A DNA stretch of 64,000 nucleotides from Pseudomonas sp. Os17 (lineage in GTDB: Bacteria; Pseudomonadota; Gammaproteobacteria; Pseudomonadales; Pseudomonadaceae), in assembly GCF_001547895.1 (NCBI RefSeq), contig NZ_AP014627.1, positions 6,326,001-6,390,000 on the forward strand, given 5' to 3'. A program made the position numbers and the translations under genes. Position 1 is the stretch's first letter. Each line of letters starts with the position of its first letter. The notes under the pieces are model-generated. The model worked only from the letters and a program-made list of their open reading frames with translations, made no database searches and was not told where the DNA came from. Of the stretch, positions 41,985 through 51,562 are shown piece after piece.

Positions 41985-43321
41985 TGACCAGGACGATGAA
42001 TCAGGCCGAGCAGTTCAAGGACCTGGTGCAATGGCTGCGGGAAGCGATCAGGGCGCCAGAGCAGTTCACCCTCAGCTACTCGGCCGAAGCCTCGGAGTTC
42101 ATCCGCTTCAACCACGCCAAGGTGCGCCAGGCGGGGCAGGTGCAACAGGCCAGCCTGCGTTTCAAGCTGATCGAGGAGGGCCGTCACGCCGATCTGGACA
42201 TCACCCTGAGCAATGACCCCGAGGTGGATCGCCAGCGCCTGGCCGAAGGCTTGCAACAGCTGCGGGACACCTTGGCGCTGCTGCCGGTGGACCCCTACCT
42301 GATGCTCAACCACAGCCAGTGGCAATCCCATCACGTACAGGAACACCCGCTGCCCGGCAGCGAGCAGGTGGTGGCGCAGATCGGCCGCGCGGCGGCGGGC
42401 CTGGATCTGGTGGGCATCTACGCCGCCGGCCCCATCAGTCGCGGCTTCGCCAGCTCCGCCGGGGCTTTCGGCTGGCACCAGGCCAATAGCTTCAATTTCG
42501 ACTTCAGCCTGTTCCACGCCAACGGCGAAGCGGTGAAGGCCAGCTATGCCGGACACGCCTGGGACAGCGACGCCTTTGCCCAGCGCTTCGATCAGGCCCG
42601 CCAGCAATTGGAATTTCTCGGCCGCCCGCTGCGCACCCTGGCGCCCGGGCAATACCGGGCCTACCTGGCACCGGCGGCCCTGGAGGAAATCATGGGCATG
42701 CTGGCCTGGGGCGGTTTCTCGGCCCAATCGATTGCCAGCAAGCACAGCCCCTTGCAGAAACTCTATGCCGGCGACGCCGCCCTGAGCCCGCTGATAGCCC
42801 TCGACGAACAGGTCAGCGGCTCCCTGAGCCCGGCGTTTTCCGACGAAGGCTATCCGCGCAGTGACCTGTCGCTGATCGCCCGGGGCGCGGCCAATGACCG
42901 CTTGATCAACTCCCGCAGCGCCGCCGAATACGGCCTGAGCAGCAACGGCGCCGGCAGCGGCGAATACCCCAGCGCGCTGAACATGGCGGCGGGCCAGCTC
43001 GCCCAGCAGGAGATCCTCAAGCAGCTGGGCACCGGCCTGTACATCAGCAACCTGTGGTACCTGAACTACTCGGACCTGCCGGCGGCGCGCCTGACCGGCA
43101 TGACCCGCTTCGCCACCTTCTGGGTGGAAAACGGCGAGATCCAGGCCCCGGTCAGCACCATGCGTTTCGACGACAGCGTCTACAGCCTGCTGGGTTCACA
43201 GCTGGAAGCGCTGACCGAACAGCGGGAGCTGCTGCTTTCGGCCAGTACCTACGGCCAGCGCCAGACCGCCTCGATGCACCTGCCCGGAGCACTGATCAGC
43301 CGCCTGACCCTGACCTTGTGA
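41984..43321 (+). CDS. TldE/PmbA-family partner subunit (no zinc motif)
   Basis: 445 residues. It has the PmbA/TldE fold without HExxxH. Conserved parts include GFASSAGAFGWHQANSFNFDFSLF, LINSRSAAEYGLSSNGA and the end GLYISNLWYLNYSD...MTRFATFWVENGEI. The start ATG 41984 overlaps the upstream stop by one base, with GGAGGAGATG before it. It likely forms the TldD-TldE heterodimer with the preceding product. The canonical tldD/pmbA pair lies elsewhere in pseudomonad genomes, so this is a second set. Confidence 0.82.
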   Translation: MTRTMNQAEQFKDLVQWLREAIRAPEQFTLSYSAEASEFIRFNHAKVRQAGQVQQASLRFKLIEEGRHADLDITLSNDPEVDRQRLAEGLQQLRDTLALLPVDPYLMLNHSQWQSHHVQEHPLPGSEQVVAQIGRAAAGLDLVGIYAAGPISRGFASSAGAFGWHQANSFNFDFSLFHANGEAVKASYAGHAWDSDAFAQRFDQARQQLEFLGRPLRTLAPGQYRAYLAPAALEEIMGMLAWGGFSAQSIASKHSPLQKLYAGDAALSPLIALDEQVSGSLSPAFSDEGYPRSDLSLIARGAANDRLINSRSAAEYGLSSNGAGSGEYPSALNMAAGQLAQQEILKQLGTGLYISNLWYLNYSDLPAARLTGMTRFATFWVENGEIQAPVSTMRFDDSVYSLLGSQLEALTEQRELLLSASTYGQRQTASMHLPGALISRLTLTL

Positions 43322-43324
43322 AAT

Positions 43325-43370
43325 CAGCTTCAAGCTGCAAGCCACAAGCTTGCGGCTTGAAGCTGGCCAC
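43325..43370. repeat. CAAGC/GCTTG inverted repeat
   Basis: AGCTTCAAGCTGCAAGCC pairs with GGCTTGAAGCT across ACAAGCTTGC. It lies right after the TldE-like gene, 26 bp before the MFS gene. Confidence 0.7.
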
Positions 43371-43395
43371 TTAACGCTGCCCTGACTGAGGTCCC

Positions 43396-44826
43396 ATGCC
43401 CGAACGCTCGCCGCTCGACGCCACCACCGCCCGCTGGCTGCCCTGGGTGGTGGCCATCGCCTTCTTCATGCAGTCCCTGGACGGCACCATCCTCAACACC
43501 GCACTGCCGGCCATGGCCCAGGACCTGGCGGAAGACCCGCTGCGCATGCAGGGGGTGATCATCGCCTACATGCTCACCGTGGCCCTGCTGATCCCGGCCT
43601 CGGGCTGGATCGCCGACCGCTTCGGCACCAAGAAGATCTTCTTCGGCGCCATTTTGCTGTTCAGCGTCGGTTCGCTGCTGTGCGCCCTGTCCAACACCCT
43701 GAGCCAACTGATCGGCGCCCGGGTGATCCAGGGCCTGGGCGGGGCACTGATGCTGCCGGTGGGCCGGCTGGTGGTGCTGCGGGCCTACCCGCGCTCGGAG
43801 CTGGTACGGATCATGGGCTTCATTACCATTCCGGGGCTGTTGGGGCCGTTGATCGGCCCGACCATGGGCGGCTGGATGGTGCAGTACCTGACCTGGCACT
43901 GGATCTTCCTGATCAACCTGCCGGTGGGGGCCGTGGGCTGCTACGCGGTATGGCGCTTCATTCCCGACCTGCGGGGCAGCGAACGCACGCGCTTCGACGG
44001 CCTGGGCTTTGTGCTGTTCGGCGCGGCGATGGTGCTGATCACCATCGCCATGGAAGGCCTGGGTGAACTGCACCTGCCGCACTTGCGGGTGATGTTGCTG
44101 TTGTTTGGCGGCCTGGCCTGCCTGGCGGCCTACTGGCTGCGGGCCGGGCATGTCGATAACCCGCTGTTCGCCCCGTCGCTGTTCAAGGTCCGGACCTTTG
44201 CCGTGGGCATCCTCGGCAACCTGTTCGCCCGCCTCGGCAGCGGAGCCCTGCCGTTCCTGGTGCCCCTGCTGCTGCAAGTGGCCCTGGGCTACTCGCCATC
44301 CCAGGCCGGGATGAGCATGCTACCCCTGGCGGCCGCGGCCATGGTGGCCAAGTCCATTGCCCGCCCCCTGATCGAGCGCCTGGGCTACCGCATCGTGCTG
44401 ACCGGCAACACCCTGGCCCTGGGCCTGATGCTGGCGAGCATGGGGCTGGTCAGCGAACAAACGCCCTACCCGCTGCTGCTGGCCATGCTGGCGGTACTGG
44501 GAGCGATCAACTCGCTGCAGTTCACGGCCATGAACACCGTGACCCTGATCGACCTCGACGATGCCGCCGCCAGCAGCGGCAACAGCCTGCTGTCGGTGGT
44601 GGCGCAACTGTCCCTGAGCCTAGGGGTGGCCTGTGCCGGTGCGCTGCTGGGTGGCTTCACCGCACAAGTGGGCAATGACGGCGTGGACACCGTGCTCGGT
44701 GCCTTCCAACTGACGTTCCTCACCGTAGGCATCATGGCGATGCTGGCCGCGGCAATCTTCCTCCAGCTGTCGCCCACCGACGGCCGTCGCGCACGCAAGG
44801 TCGAGGAACAGCACATCGAGCATTGA
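43396..44826 (+). CDS. MFS exporter of the DHA2 (MdtD/EmrB) group
   Basis: 476 residues with about 14 hydrophobic segments. DHA2 motifs are visible: motif C-type LDGTILNTALPAMAQDL near residue 28, loop GWIADRFGTKKIF (motif A), and RVIQGLGGALMLPVGRLVVLR. The sequence is close to MdtD. It has no fusion-protein partner (EmrA type), so a single-component inner-membrane drug or metabolite efflux pump is likely. It follows the TldD/TldE-like pair by 74 bp on the same strand; a link to export of a processed peptide is speculative. Confidence 0.85.
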   Translation: MPERSPLDATTARWLPWVVAIAFFMQSLDGTILNTALPAMAQDLAEDPLRMQGVIIAYMLTVALLIPASGWIADRFGTKKIFFGAILLFSVGSLLCALSNTLSQLIGARVIQGLGGALMLPVGRLVVLRAYPRSELVRIMGFITIPGLLGPLIGPTMGGWMVQYLTWHWIFLINLPVGAVGCYAVWRFIPDLRGSERTRFDGLGFVLFGAAMVLITIAMEGLGELHLPHLRVMLLLFGGLACLAAYWLRAGHVDNPLFAPSLFKVRTFAVGILGNLFARLGSGALPFLVPLLLQVALGYSPSQAGMSMLPLAAAAMVAKSIARPLIERLGYRIVLTGNTLALGLMLASMGLVSEQTPYPLLLAMLAVLGAINSLQFTAMNTVTLIDLDDAAASSGNSLLSVVAQLSLSLGVACAGALLGGFTAQVGNDGVDTVLGAFQLTFLTVGIMAMLAAAIFLQLSPTDGRRARKVEEQHIEH

Positions 44827-44842
44827 GCCGCCCCCTCCCTCC

Positions 44843-44913
44843 GTAGGAGCCGGCTTGCCGGCGAAGAGGCCCTTGAGCCTTGCGTCCGCCTTCGCTGGCC
44901 AGCCAGCTCCTAC
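44843..44913. repeat. REPIN between the MFS gene and dbpA
   Basis: GTAGGAGCCGGCTTGCCGGC and TTCGCTGGCCAGCCAGCTCC form an inverted pair. Confidence 0.8.
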
Positions 44914-45009
44914 CCAGAACCGCCCCTGCGCGGTTGCTCGTCCAGAATTTGCAGGTTGTGGGAGCGGGACTGATACACTGCGCGACATTTTGTTTTGCAG
45001 GCCAGTCCC

Positions 45010-46395
45010 GTGACCACCATTGCCACCGCTTTTAATACTTTGCCCCTGTCTCCCGCCATGCTGGCTAACCTCGACTCCCTCGGTTATGCCCAGATGACGC
45101 CGATCCAGGCGCAAAGCTTGCCGGTGATTCTCAAGGGCATGGACCTGATCGCCCAGGCCAAGACCGGCAGCGGCAAGACCGCAGCCTTCGGCATCGGCCT
45201 GCTGAACCCGATCAACCCGCGCTACTTCGGCTGCCAGGCCCTGGTGATCTGTCCGACCCGCGAGCTGGCCGACCAGGTGGCCAAGGAAATCCGTCGCCTG
45301 GCCCGCGCCGAAGACAACATCAAGGTCCTGACCCTGTGCGGCGGCGTGTCCTTCGGCCCGCAGATCGCCTCCCTGGAACACGGCGCGCACATCATCGTCG
45401 GCACCCCGGGGCGTATCCAGCAACACCTGCGCAAGGGTTCACTGGTGCTCGACGGCCTGAACACGCTGATCCTCGACGAAGCCGACCGCATGCTCGACAT
45501 GGGGTTCTACGACGCCATCGAAGACATCATCGAGCAGACCCCGTCGCGCCGGCAGACCCTGCTGTTCTCCGCCACGTACCCGGTGGGCATCAAGCAGCTG
45601 GCGTCGAAGTTCATGCGTGATCCGCAGACGGTGAAAGCCGAAGCGTTCCACGACGACACGCAGATCGAACAGCGTTTCTACGAGATTTCCCCGGAAGAAC
45701 GCATGAGCGCAGTGACCAAAGTCCTGCACCACTTCCGTCCCGCTTCCTGCGTCGCCTTCTGCTTCACCAAGCAGCAGGTGCAGGAAACCGTCGATCACCT
45801 GACCTCCAAAGGCATTTCCGCCGTCGGCCTGCATGGTGATCTGGAACAGCGTGACCGCGATCAGGTACTGGCGATGTTCGCCAACCGCAGTACGTCGGTA
45901 CTGGTCGCCACCGACGTGGCCGCCCGCGGCCTGGACATCGATGCGCTGGACATGGTGATCAACGTCGAGCTGGCCCGCGATTCGGAAATCCACATTCACC
46001 GCGTCGGCCGTACCGGTCGCGCTGGCGAAAAAGGCATCGCGGTCAGCCTCGTCGCACCGTCCGAAGCCCATCGCGCGCAAGCCATCGAGCAGTTGCAGAA
46101 AACCCCGCTGAACTGGGATCAGATCGACAACCTCAAGTCCCAGGGCGGCGCCCCGCTGCAGCCACCGATGAGCACCCTGTGCATCGCCGGCGGGCGCAAG
46201 GACAAAGTGCGTCCGGGCGATATTCTCGGTGCACTGACTGGCGACGCCGGGATCCCGGGCGCCCAGGTCGGCAAGATTGCGATCTTCGACTTCCAGTCGT
46301 ATGTGGCGGTTGATCGCAGCGTGGTCATGCAGGCCCTGCAGCGCTTGAACAACGGCAAGATCAAGGGCCGTTCGCTGCGCGTGCGCGTCCTCTAA
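45010..46395 (+). CDS. dbpA: ATP-dependent RNA helicase DbpA
   Basis: 461 residues from a GTG start (MTTIATAFNTLPLSP); an in-frame TTG at 44995 is less likely. All DEAD-box motifs are present: AQAKTGSGKTA (I), PTRELADQ (Ia), TPGR (Ib), DEADRMLDMG (II), FSAT (III), ATDVAARGLDI (V) and HRVGRTGRAG (VI). The C-terminal ~75 residues hold the DbpA RNA-binding domain (VRPGDILGALTGDAGI), which targets 23S rRNA hairpin 92. Monocistronic. Confidence 0.93.
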   Translation: MTTIATAFNTLPLSPAMLANLDSLGYAQMTPIQAQSLPVILKGMDLIAQAKTGSGKTAAFGIGLLNPINPRYFGCQALVICPTRELADQVAKEIRRLARAEDNIKVLTLCGGVSFGPQIASLEHGAHIIVGTPGRIQQHLRKGSLVLDGLNTLILDEADRMLDMGFYDAIEDIIEQTPSRRQTLLFSATYPVGIKQLASKFMRDPQTVKAEAFHDDTQIEQRFYEISPEERMSAVTKVLHHFRPASCVAFCFTKQQVQETVDHLTSKGISAVGLHGDLEQRDRDQVLAMFANRSTSVLVATDVAARGLDIDALDMVINVELARDSEIHIHRVGRTGRAGEKGIAVSLVAPSEAHRAQAIEQLQKTPLNWDQIDNLKSQGGAPLQPPMSTLCIAGGRKDKVRPGDILGALTGDAGIPGAQVGKIAIFDFQSYVAVDRSVVMQALQRLNNGKIKGRSLRVRVL

Positions 46396-46408
46396 CCCCA
46401 CCGTCCCT

Positions 46409-46495
46409 GTAGGAGCGAGCTTGCTCGCGATAGCGTCCGAACAGCCGACATCGAGGTTGAACCCGGCACCGTTATCGCGAGCAAGCTCGCTCCTA
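46409..46495. repeat. REPIN between dbpA and the flavoprotein gene
   Basis: GTAGGAGCGAGCTTGCTCGC and TCGCGAGCAAGCTCGCTCC form an inverted pair that ends 26 bp before the next start codon. Confidence 0.8.
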
Positions 46496-46520
46496 AACAA
46501 ATTTGTGCGAGGACTCCGTT

Positions 46521-47699
46521 TTGCGTTCTACCGAAGTCGTGATCATCGGCGCTGGCGCCGCCGGCCTGATGTGCGCCCTGACCGCGGCCGGCCGGGGCCG
46601 CCAGGTGCTGTTGCTGGACCACGCCAACAAGGCCGGCAAGAAGATCCTGATGTCCGGCGGTGGCCGCTGCAATTTCACCAACATGTACACCGAGCCCGCC
46701 AACTTCCTTTCGCAGAACCCGCATTTCTGCAAATCGGCCCTGGCCCGCTACACCCAGTGGGACTTCATCGGCCTGGTGGCCAAGCACGGCGTGCCCTACC
46801 ACGAGAAGAAACTCGGCCAGCTGTTCTGCGATAACAAGTCCAGCGACATCCTCGGCATGCTGCTCGACGAATGCGATCAGGTCGGCGTCGAGCTGCGCCT
46901 GGACACCTCGATCCAGCAGATCGAAAAGCTTGAGTCCGGCTACCTGCTGCAGACCACCCTGGGCGCGGTGCAGTGCCAGTCCCTGGTGATCGCCACCGGC
47001 GGCCTGTCGATCCCGACCCTGGGCGCTACCGGTTTTGGCTATCAGGTCGCCAAGCAGTTCGGCCATGAACTGCTGCCGACCCGTGCCGGCCTGGTGCCGT
47101 TCACCATCACCGACCAGCTCAAGGAACTGTGCAGCGAGTTGTCGGGCACCTCGGTGGACTGTCTGGTGAGCTGCAACGAGCAGAGCTTTCGCGAGAACAT
47201 CCTGTTCACTCATCGGGGCCTCAGCGGCCCGGCGATCCTGCAGATTTCCTCTTACTGGCAACCCGGCGACAGTGTCGAGATCAACCTGCTGCCAGACCAC
47301 GACGCCCTGGGCTGGCTGCAACAGCAGCAGGCCGAGCGCCCCAACAGCGAACTGAAGACCCTGCTGGGGGAGATCTTCACCAAGAAGATGGCCGGCCTGC
47401 TGGCCGAGCACTGGTTCGTCTCCAAGCCGATGAAGCAGTACACCCCGGCGGAGCTGGCGGACGTGGCGCAGAAACTCGGCAGCTGGCAGCTGGTGCCGGC
47501 GGGCACCGAAGGCTACCGCACCGCCGAAGTGACCCTGGGCGGGGTCGATACCCGCGAGGTGTCGTCCAAGACCATGGAGTCGCTGAAGAGCCCGGGGCTG
47601 TATTTCATCGGTGAAGTGCTGGACGTCACCGGCCACCTGGGCGGCTTCAACTTCCAGTGGGCCTGGGCCTCGGGCTACGCGGCGGCGCAGTACGTCTGA
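46521..47699 (+). CDS. HI0933/BaiN-family FAD-binding oxidoreductase
   Basis: 392 residues, from a TTG start at 46521 (MRSTEVVIIGAGAAG) with GCGAGGAC seven bases upstream. FAD motif GAGAAGLMCALTAAGRG, the family hallmark GGGRCNFTN, VIATGGLSIPTLGATG, and the C-terminal GEVLDVTGHLGGFNFQWAWASG are visible. The physiological role is unknown; members include flavoproteins that reduce steroid acids in gut bacteria. It may be co-transcribed with the following YccS-type gene 133 bp away. Confidence 0.85.
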   Translation: MRSTEVVIIGAGAAGLMCALTAAGRGRQVLLLDHANKAGKKILMSGGGRCNFTNMYTEPANFLSQNPHFCKSALARYTQWDFIGLVAKHGVPYHEKKLGQLFCDNKSSDILGMLLDECDQVGVELRLDTSIQQIEKLESGYLLQTTLGAVQCQSLVIATGGLSIPTLGATGFGYQVAKQFGHELLPTRAGLVPFTITDQLKELCSELSGTSVDCLVSCNEQSFRENILFTHRGLSGPAILQISSYWQPGDSVEINLLPDHDALGWLQQQQAERPNSELKTLLGEIFTKKMAGLLAEHWFVSKPMKQYTPAELADVAQKLGSWQLVPAGTEGYRTAEVTLGGVDTREVSSKTMESLKSPGLYFIGEVLDVTGHLGGFNFQWAWASGYAAAQYV

Positions 47700-47832
47700 G
47701 CCGCTGTGTGTCCCTGTAGGCGCCCGACCGGCAACGGCAACAGAATTTGCCGGCGGATGTGACGACGGCATTGCGCCGTCGTCAATACTGGCTCAATTTA
47801 GCTGCATCGCCCCGGAAGGCCTGTCCCACTCC

Positions 47833-50007
47833 ATGTCATCGACCTCTTTTCGTCAGTCTCTGCGCCGCCTCTGGGCGCTGGATAAATTCAGCTACAGCGT
47901 GCGGGTATTCATCGCCCTGACCGGCAGCATGGCGCTGTGCTGGTATCAGGATGAAATGGGCCTGCTGATCCCGCTGTTTCTCGGCATCATCGCCAGCGCC
48001 CTGGCGGAAACCGACGACAGCTGGCAAGGCCGGCTCAATGCCCTGGCCGTGACCCTGGTGTGCTTCAGCATTGCCGCGCTGTCGGTGGAACTGCTGTTCC
48101 CCTACCCCTGGATCTTCGCCATCGCCCTGGCCCTGGCCAGCTTCGGCCTGACCATGCTCGGGGCACTGGGGGAACGTTATGGCGCCATTGCCTCGGCGAC
48201 CCTGATTCTCTCGGTCTACACCATGATCGGCGTGGACCAGCGCGGCGGCGCGGTGATCGACTTCTGGCACGAGCCGGTGCTGCTGGTGGCCGGCGCCGCC
48301 TGGTACGGCCTGCTCTCGGTGCTGTGGCAGGCACTGTTTTCCAACCAGCCGGTGCAGCAGAGCCTGGCCCGGCTGTTTCGCGAGCTGGGCTTCTACCTCA
48401 AGCTCAAGTCGTCGCTGTTCGAGCCGATCCGCCAACTGGATGTGGAGGCCCGGCGCCTGGAACTGGCCCAGCAAAACGGCAAGGTGGTGGCGGCCCTCAA
48501 CGCGGCCAAGGAGATCATCCTGCACCGGGTCGGCAATGGTCGGCCGGGATCGAAGGTCAGTCGCTACCTGAAGCTGTATTTCCTCGCCCAGGACATCCAC
48601 GAGCGCGCCAGCTCGTCCCACTACCCGTACAACGCCCTGGCCGACGCCTTCTTCCACAGCGACGTGCTGTTCCGCTGCCAGCGCCTGCTGCGCCAGCAGG
48701 GCAAGGCCTGCCGCGCCCTGGCCGAATCCATCCAGTTGCGCCAGCCCTTCGTCTACGACGCCAGCTTCGCCGAGGCCCTGAGCGACCTGCACGCCTCCCT
48801 GGAACACTTGCGCATCCAGAGCAACCCGGCCTGGCGCGGGCTGTTGCGTTCGCTGCGGGCCCTGGCGGCGAACCTCGGCACCCTCGACCGCCTGCTCAGC
48901 GACGCCAGCAACCCCGACGCCCTGGCCGACGCCACCGACAGCAGCCTGCTGGATCGCTCGCCACGCAATCTCAAGGATGTCTGGACCCGCCTGCGCACCC
49001 AGCTGACGCCGACTTCGCTGCTGTTCCGCCATGCCCTGCGCCTGCCCCTGGCGTTGAGCATCGGCTATGGCATGGTGCACCTGATCCACCCGTCCCAGGG
49101 CTACTGGATCATCCTCACCACGCTGTTCGTCTGCCAGCCCAACTACGGCGCCACCCGGCGCAAGCTGGGCCAGCGGATCGTCGGCACGGCCATCGGCCTG
49201 ACGCTGGCCTGGGCGCTGTTCGACCTGTTCCCCAGTCCCCTGGTGCAGTCGTTGTTCGCCATCGCCGCCGGGGTGGTGTTCTTCACCAACCGCACCACCC
49301 GCTACACCCTGGCCACGGCCGCCATCACCCTGATGGTGCTGTTCTGCTTCAACCAGGTGGGCGACGGTTACGGGCTGTTCCTGCCGCGGCTGTTCGATAC
49401 CCTGCTGGGCAGCCTGATCGCCGGGCTGGCGGTGTTCCTGTTCCTGCCGGACTGGCAGGGCCGGCGCCTGAACAAGGTGCTGGCCAACACCCTGACCTGC
49501 AACAGCATCTACCTGCGCCAGATCATGCAGCAGTACGCCGCCGGCAAGAGCGACGACCTGGCCTACCGCCTGGCCCGGCGCAACGCCCACAACGCCGATG
49601 CGGCGCTGTCCACCACCCTGGCCAACATGCTCATGGAACCGGGGCATTTCCGTAAGGAGGCCGACGTGGGCTTCCGCTTCCTGGTGCTGTCCCACACCCT
49701 GCTCAGCTACCTGTCGGGCCTGGGCGCACACCGGGAGACCCAACTTCCGGGCGAAGTGCGCGAGCATCTGATCAATGGCGCGGGCGTCAGTCTGGCGGCG
49801 AGCATCGATGAAATCGCCCAGGGCCTGGCCAACAAGACCCCGATCGCCATCCAGAGCGATGCCGAGGAAGCGCTGGCCAATGAGCTGGAGCAGATGCCGG
49901 ATGAGATCGACGAAGGCCAGCGCCTGGTGCAGACCCAGCTGGCATTGATCTGTCGCCAGTTGGGCCCGTTGCGGACCCTGGCGGCGCACCTGATCAAGGC
50001 AGCTTAA
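47833..50007 (+). CDS. yccS: YccS/YhfK-family (FUSC-type) membrane protein
   Basis: 724 residues. Two blocks of membrane segments (about residues 20-170 and 395-530) are separated by a long cytoplasmic helical domain, the symmetric layout of the FUSC/aromatic-acid-exporter superfamily. YccS family features: DKFSYSVRVFIALTGSMALCW at the N-terminus and GYWIILTTLFVCQPNYGATRRKLGQR in the second block. The start is ATG 47833 after AAGGCCTGTCCC. Function unproven; probably an inner-membrane exporter or stress-related transporter. Confidence 0.88.
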   Translation: MSSTSFRQSLRRLWALDKFSYSVRVFIALTGSMALCWYQDEMGLLIPLFLGIIASALAETDDSWQGRLNALAVTLVCFSIAALSVELLFPYPWIFAIALALASFGLTMLGALGERYGAIASATLILSVYTMIGVDQRGGAVIDFWHEPVLLVAGAAWYGLLSVLWQALFSNQPVQQSLARLFRELGFYLKLKSSLFEPIRQLDVEARRLELAQQNGKVVAALNAAKEIILHRVGNGRPGSKVSRYLKLYFLAQDIHERASSSHYPYNALADAFFHSDVLFRCQRLLRQQGKACRALAESIQLRQPFVYDASFAEALSDLHASLEHLRIQSNPAWRGLLRSLRALAANLGTLDRLLSDASNPDALADATDSSLLDRSPRNLKDVWTRLRTQLTPTSLLFRHALRLPLALSIGYGMVHLIHPSQGYWIILTTLFVCQPNYGATRRKLGQRIVGTAIGLTLAWALFDLFPSPLVQSLFAIAAGVVFFTNRTTRYTLATAAITLMVLFCFNQVGDGYGLFLPRLFDTLLGSLIAGLAVFLFLPDWQGRRLNKVLANTLTCNSIYLRQIMQQYAAGKSDDLAYRLARRNAHNADAALSTTLANMLMEPGHFRKEADVGFRFLVLSHTLLSYLSGLGAHRETQLPGEVREHLINGAGVSLAASIDEIAQGLANKTPIAIQSDAEEALANELEQMPDEIDEGQRLVQTQLALICRQLGPLRTLAAHLIKAA

Positions 50008-50009
50008 GA

Positions 50010-50090
50010 GCAGCGGCAAGCTTCAAGCCACAAGCGGCAAGCACTGCGTGAACGGCTCTAGCCTGCCGCTTGCAGCTTGCCGCTGCCCCT
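50010..50090. repeat. CAAGC/GCTTG inverted repeats
   Basis: AGCGGCAAGCTTCAAGCC and CAAGCGGCAAGC face GCCGCTTGCAGCTTGCCGCT about 30 bases on. They fill the space between two convergent genes. Confidence 0.75.
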
Positions 50091-50091
50091 C

Positions 50092-50829
50092 TTACATGCC
50101 GTGCTGGCGCAGCAGGCGATCGTAGCTGCCGTCGGCTTTCATGGCGGCAATCTCCCGATCGAACCGCGCCACGATCTGCGCATGCTCGGGATTCTTCAGG
50201 CTCACCAGGATATGCAGGCTGTTCTCGCTCAACGGCTTGGGCAGGAACTCCACGGCGTTGCGCACCCGCGGTGACTCGCGGGCCAGGTAGTAACGGGCGA
50301 CGTATTCATCTTCCAGGGTCAGCTTGACCCGGTCCGCCGCCAGCATGCGCACCGCCATGGCGAAGTTGTGCACCGGGACCTTCTGCAGGTCCGGGTCATT
50401 GTCGAACTCCGGGGAATAGGCATAGCCGCGCACCACGGCCACCGGGTACTCGTGCAACTGCTTGAGGTTGTTGTATTCCAGCGGGGCGTCCTTGCGCTTG
50501 ATGAAGCGCACCCGGTTGATCATGTACTCCGCGGAGAACTGCCCCAACTGGGTGCGCTCCTTGTTGTACCAGGCATTGACCAGCACGTCGTAGCGACCCT
50601 CGCCGATGCCGAGCAAGGCCCGGGCCCAGGGCACCTGTTCGAACTCGCTGGCATAGCCGGCGCGGGACAGGGCGGTACTGACGATGTCGGTGGCCACGCC
50701 ACCATTGACCAGGGTCGCATCAGTGAAGGGAGGCCAGGCGTCAGCGACCAGTCGCAACTTCTCCGCAGAAGCGCTGTGGCCCAGCAACAGCAATCCGATC
50801 AAGGCTAACGCTCGATGCAATCGCAGCAT
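50092..50829 (-). CDS. Periplasmic solute-binding protein (SBP_bac_3 type)
   Basis: 245 residues with a signal peptide MLRLHRALALIGLLLLGHSASA|EKL. The mature part has the family-3 fold: RLVADAWPPFTDATLVNGGVATDIV at the start and GEGRYDVLVNAWYNKERTQLG in the first lobe. No permease or ATPase gene is near. Such orphan proteins may be polar-amino-acid-type binding proteins or sensory periplasmic proteins; the ligand is unknown. Confidence 0.78.
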   Translation of the reverse strand: MLRLHRALALIGLLLLGHSASAEKLRLVADAWPPFTDATLVNGGVATDIVSTALSRAGYASEFEQVPWARALLGIGEGRYDVLVNAWYNKERTQLGQFSAEYMINRVRFIKRKDAPLEYNNLKQLHEYPVAVVRGYAYSPEFDNDPDLQKVPVHNFAMAVRMLAADRVKLTLEDEYVARYYLARESPRVRNAVEFLPKPLSENSLHILVSLKNPEHAQIVARFDREIAAMKADGSYDRLLRQHGM

Positions 50830-51106
50830 GCTAATAGATCCTTAGCGGGCACAGAGCCCGGCGCTTTCCAGCCCACACCCAAGGGTGGCGACCCACGCTC
50901 GACGGCTCGCCCCAGGTCCTAACATTAGCTCATCAACGCCAATGCACAGGACTTGAAAACAGATTACACAAAGAAGACAAACGGCGGTTAGCGCAGTAAT
51001 GGCATTTTGACCTATCTCACAGAAACAACTTCACCGCGCCAACCCACGAGACATCCTCGGGCGATGTGCCTAGTATTTCGCGCAGCACTTTCTAGAGGAG
51101 TTGGAA

Positions 51107-51559
51107 ATGACCATCGAATGGGTCTGCAAGCATCACACCGATCTGGGCAAGGAGCAGCTGTACGCCATCCTGCAACTGCGTACCGAAGTCTTCGTCGTGG
51201 AACAGAAATGCCCCTATCAAGAGGTCGACGGCCGCGACCTGGAGGGCGACACCTGTCACCTGATGGCCTGGGACGGTGACCGGCTGGTGGCTTACCTGCG
51301 CCTGCTGGACCCCATCTCCCAGGGCGGTGACGTGGTCATCGGCCGCGTGCTCATCGCTGAACAGGCGCGAGGCCAGGGCCTGGGCCACACCCTGATGGAA
51401 CAGGGACTGAAGCAGGCCGAACGGCATTGGCCCGACACCCCGATCTACCTCTCGGCCCAGGCTCACTTGCAGGCCTACTACGGCCGCTACGGTTTCGTGG
51501 TGGCGGGCGAGGAGTACCTGGAAGACGATATTCCACACATCGGCATGCGCCGGCCCTGA
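51107..51559 (+). CDS. elaA: ElaA-family GNAT acetyltransferase
   Basis: 150 residues. ElaA features: ILQLRTEVFVVEQKCPYQEVDGRD near the N-terminus, LVAYLRLLDPI, and the acetyl-CoA loop GRVLIAEQARGQGLGHTLM. AGAGGAGTTGGAA precedes ATG 51107. The substrate is unknown. Monocistronic and convergent with the HTH gene, with only 3 bp between stop codons. Confidence 0.82.
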   Translation: MTIEWVCKHHTDLGKEQLYAILQLRTEVFVVEQKCPYQEVDGRDLEGDTCHLMAWDGDRLVAYLRLLDPISQGGDVVIGRVLIAEQARGQGLGHTLMEQGLKQAERHWPDTPIYLSAQAHLQAYYGRYGFVVAGEEYLEDDIPHIGMRRP

Positions 51560-51562
51560 GCC

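Noticed and set aside
47836..50019. Minus-strand open frame of 727 codons opposite the YccS-type gene
   Set aside because: Composition and lack of motifs show it is antisense to a real membrane protein gene.
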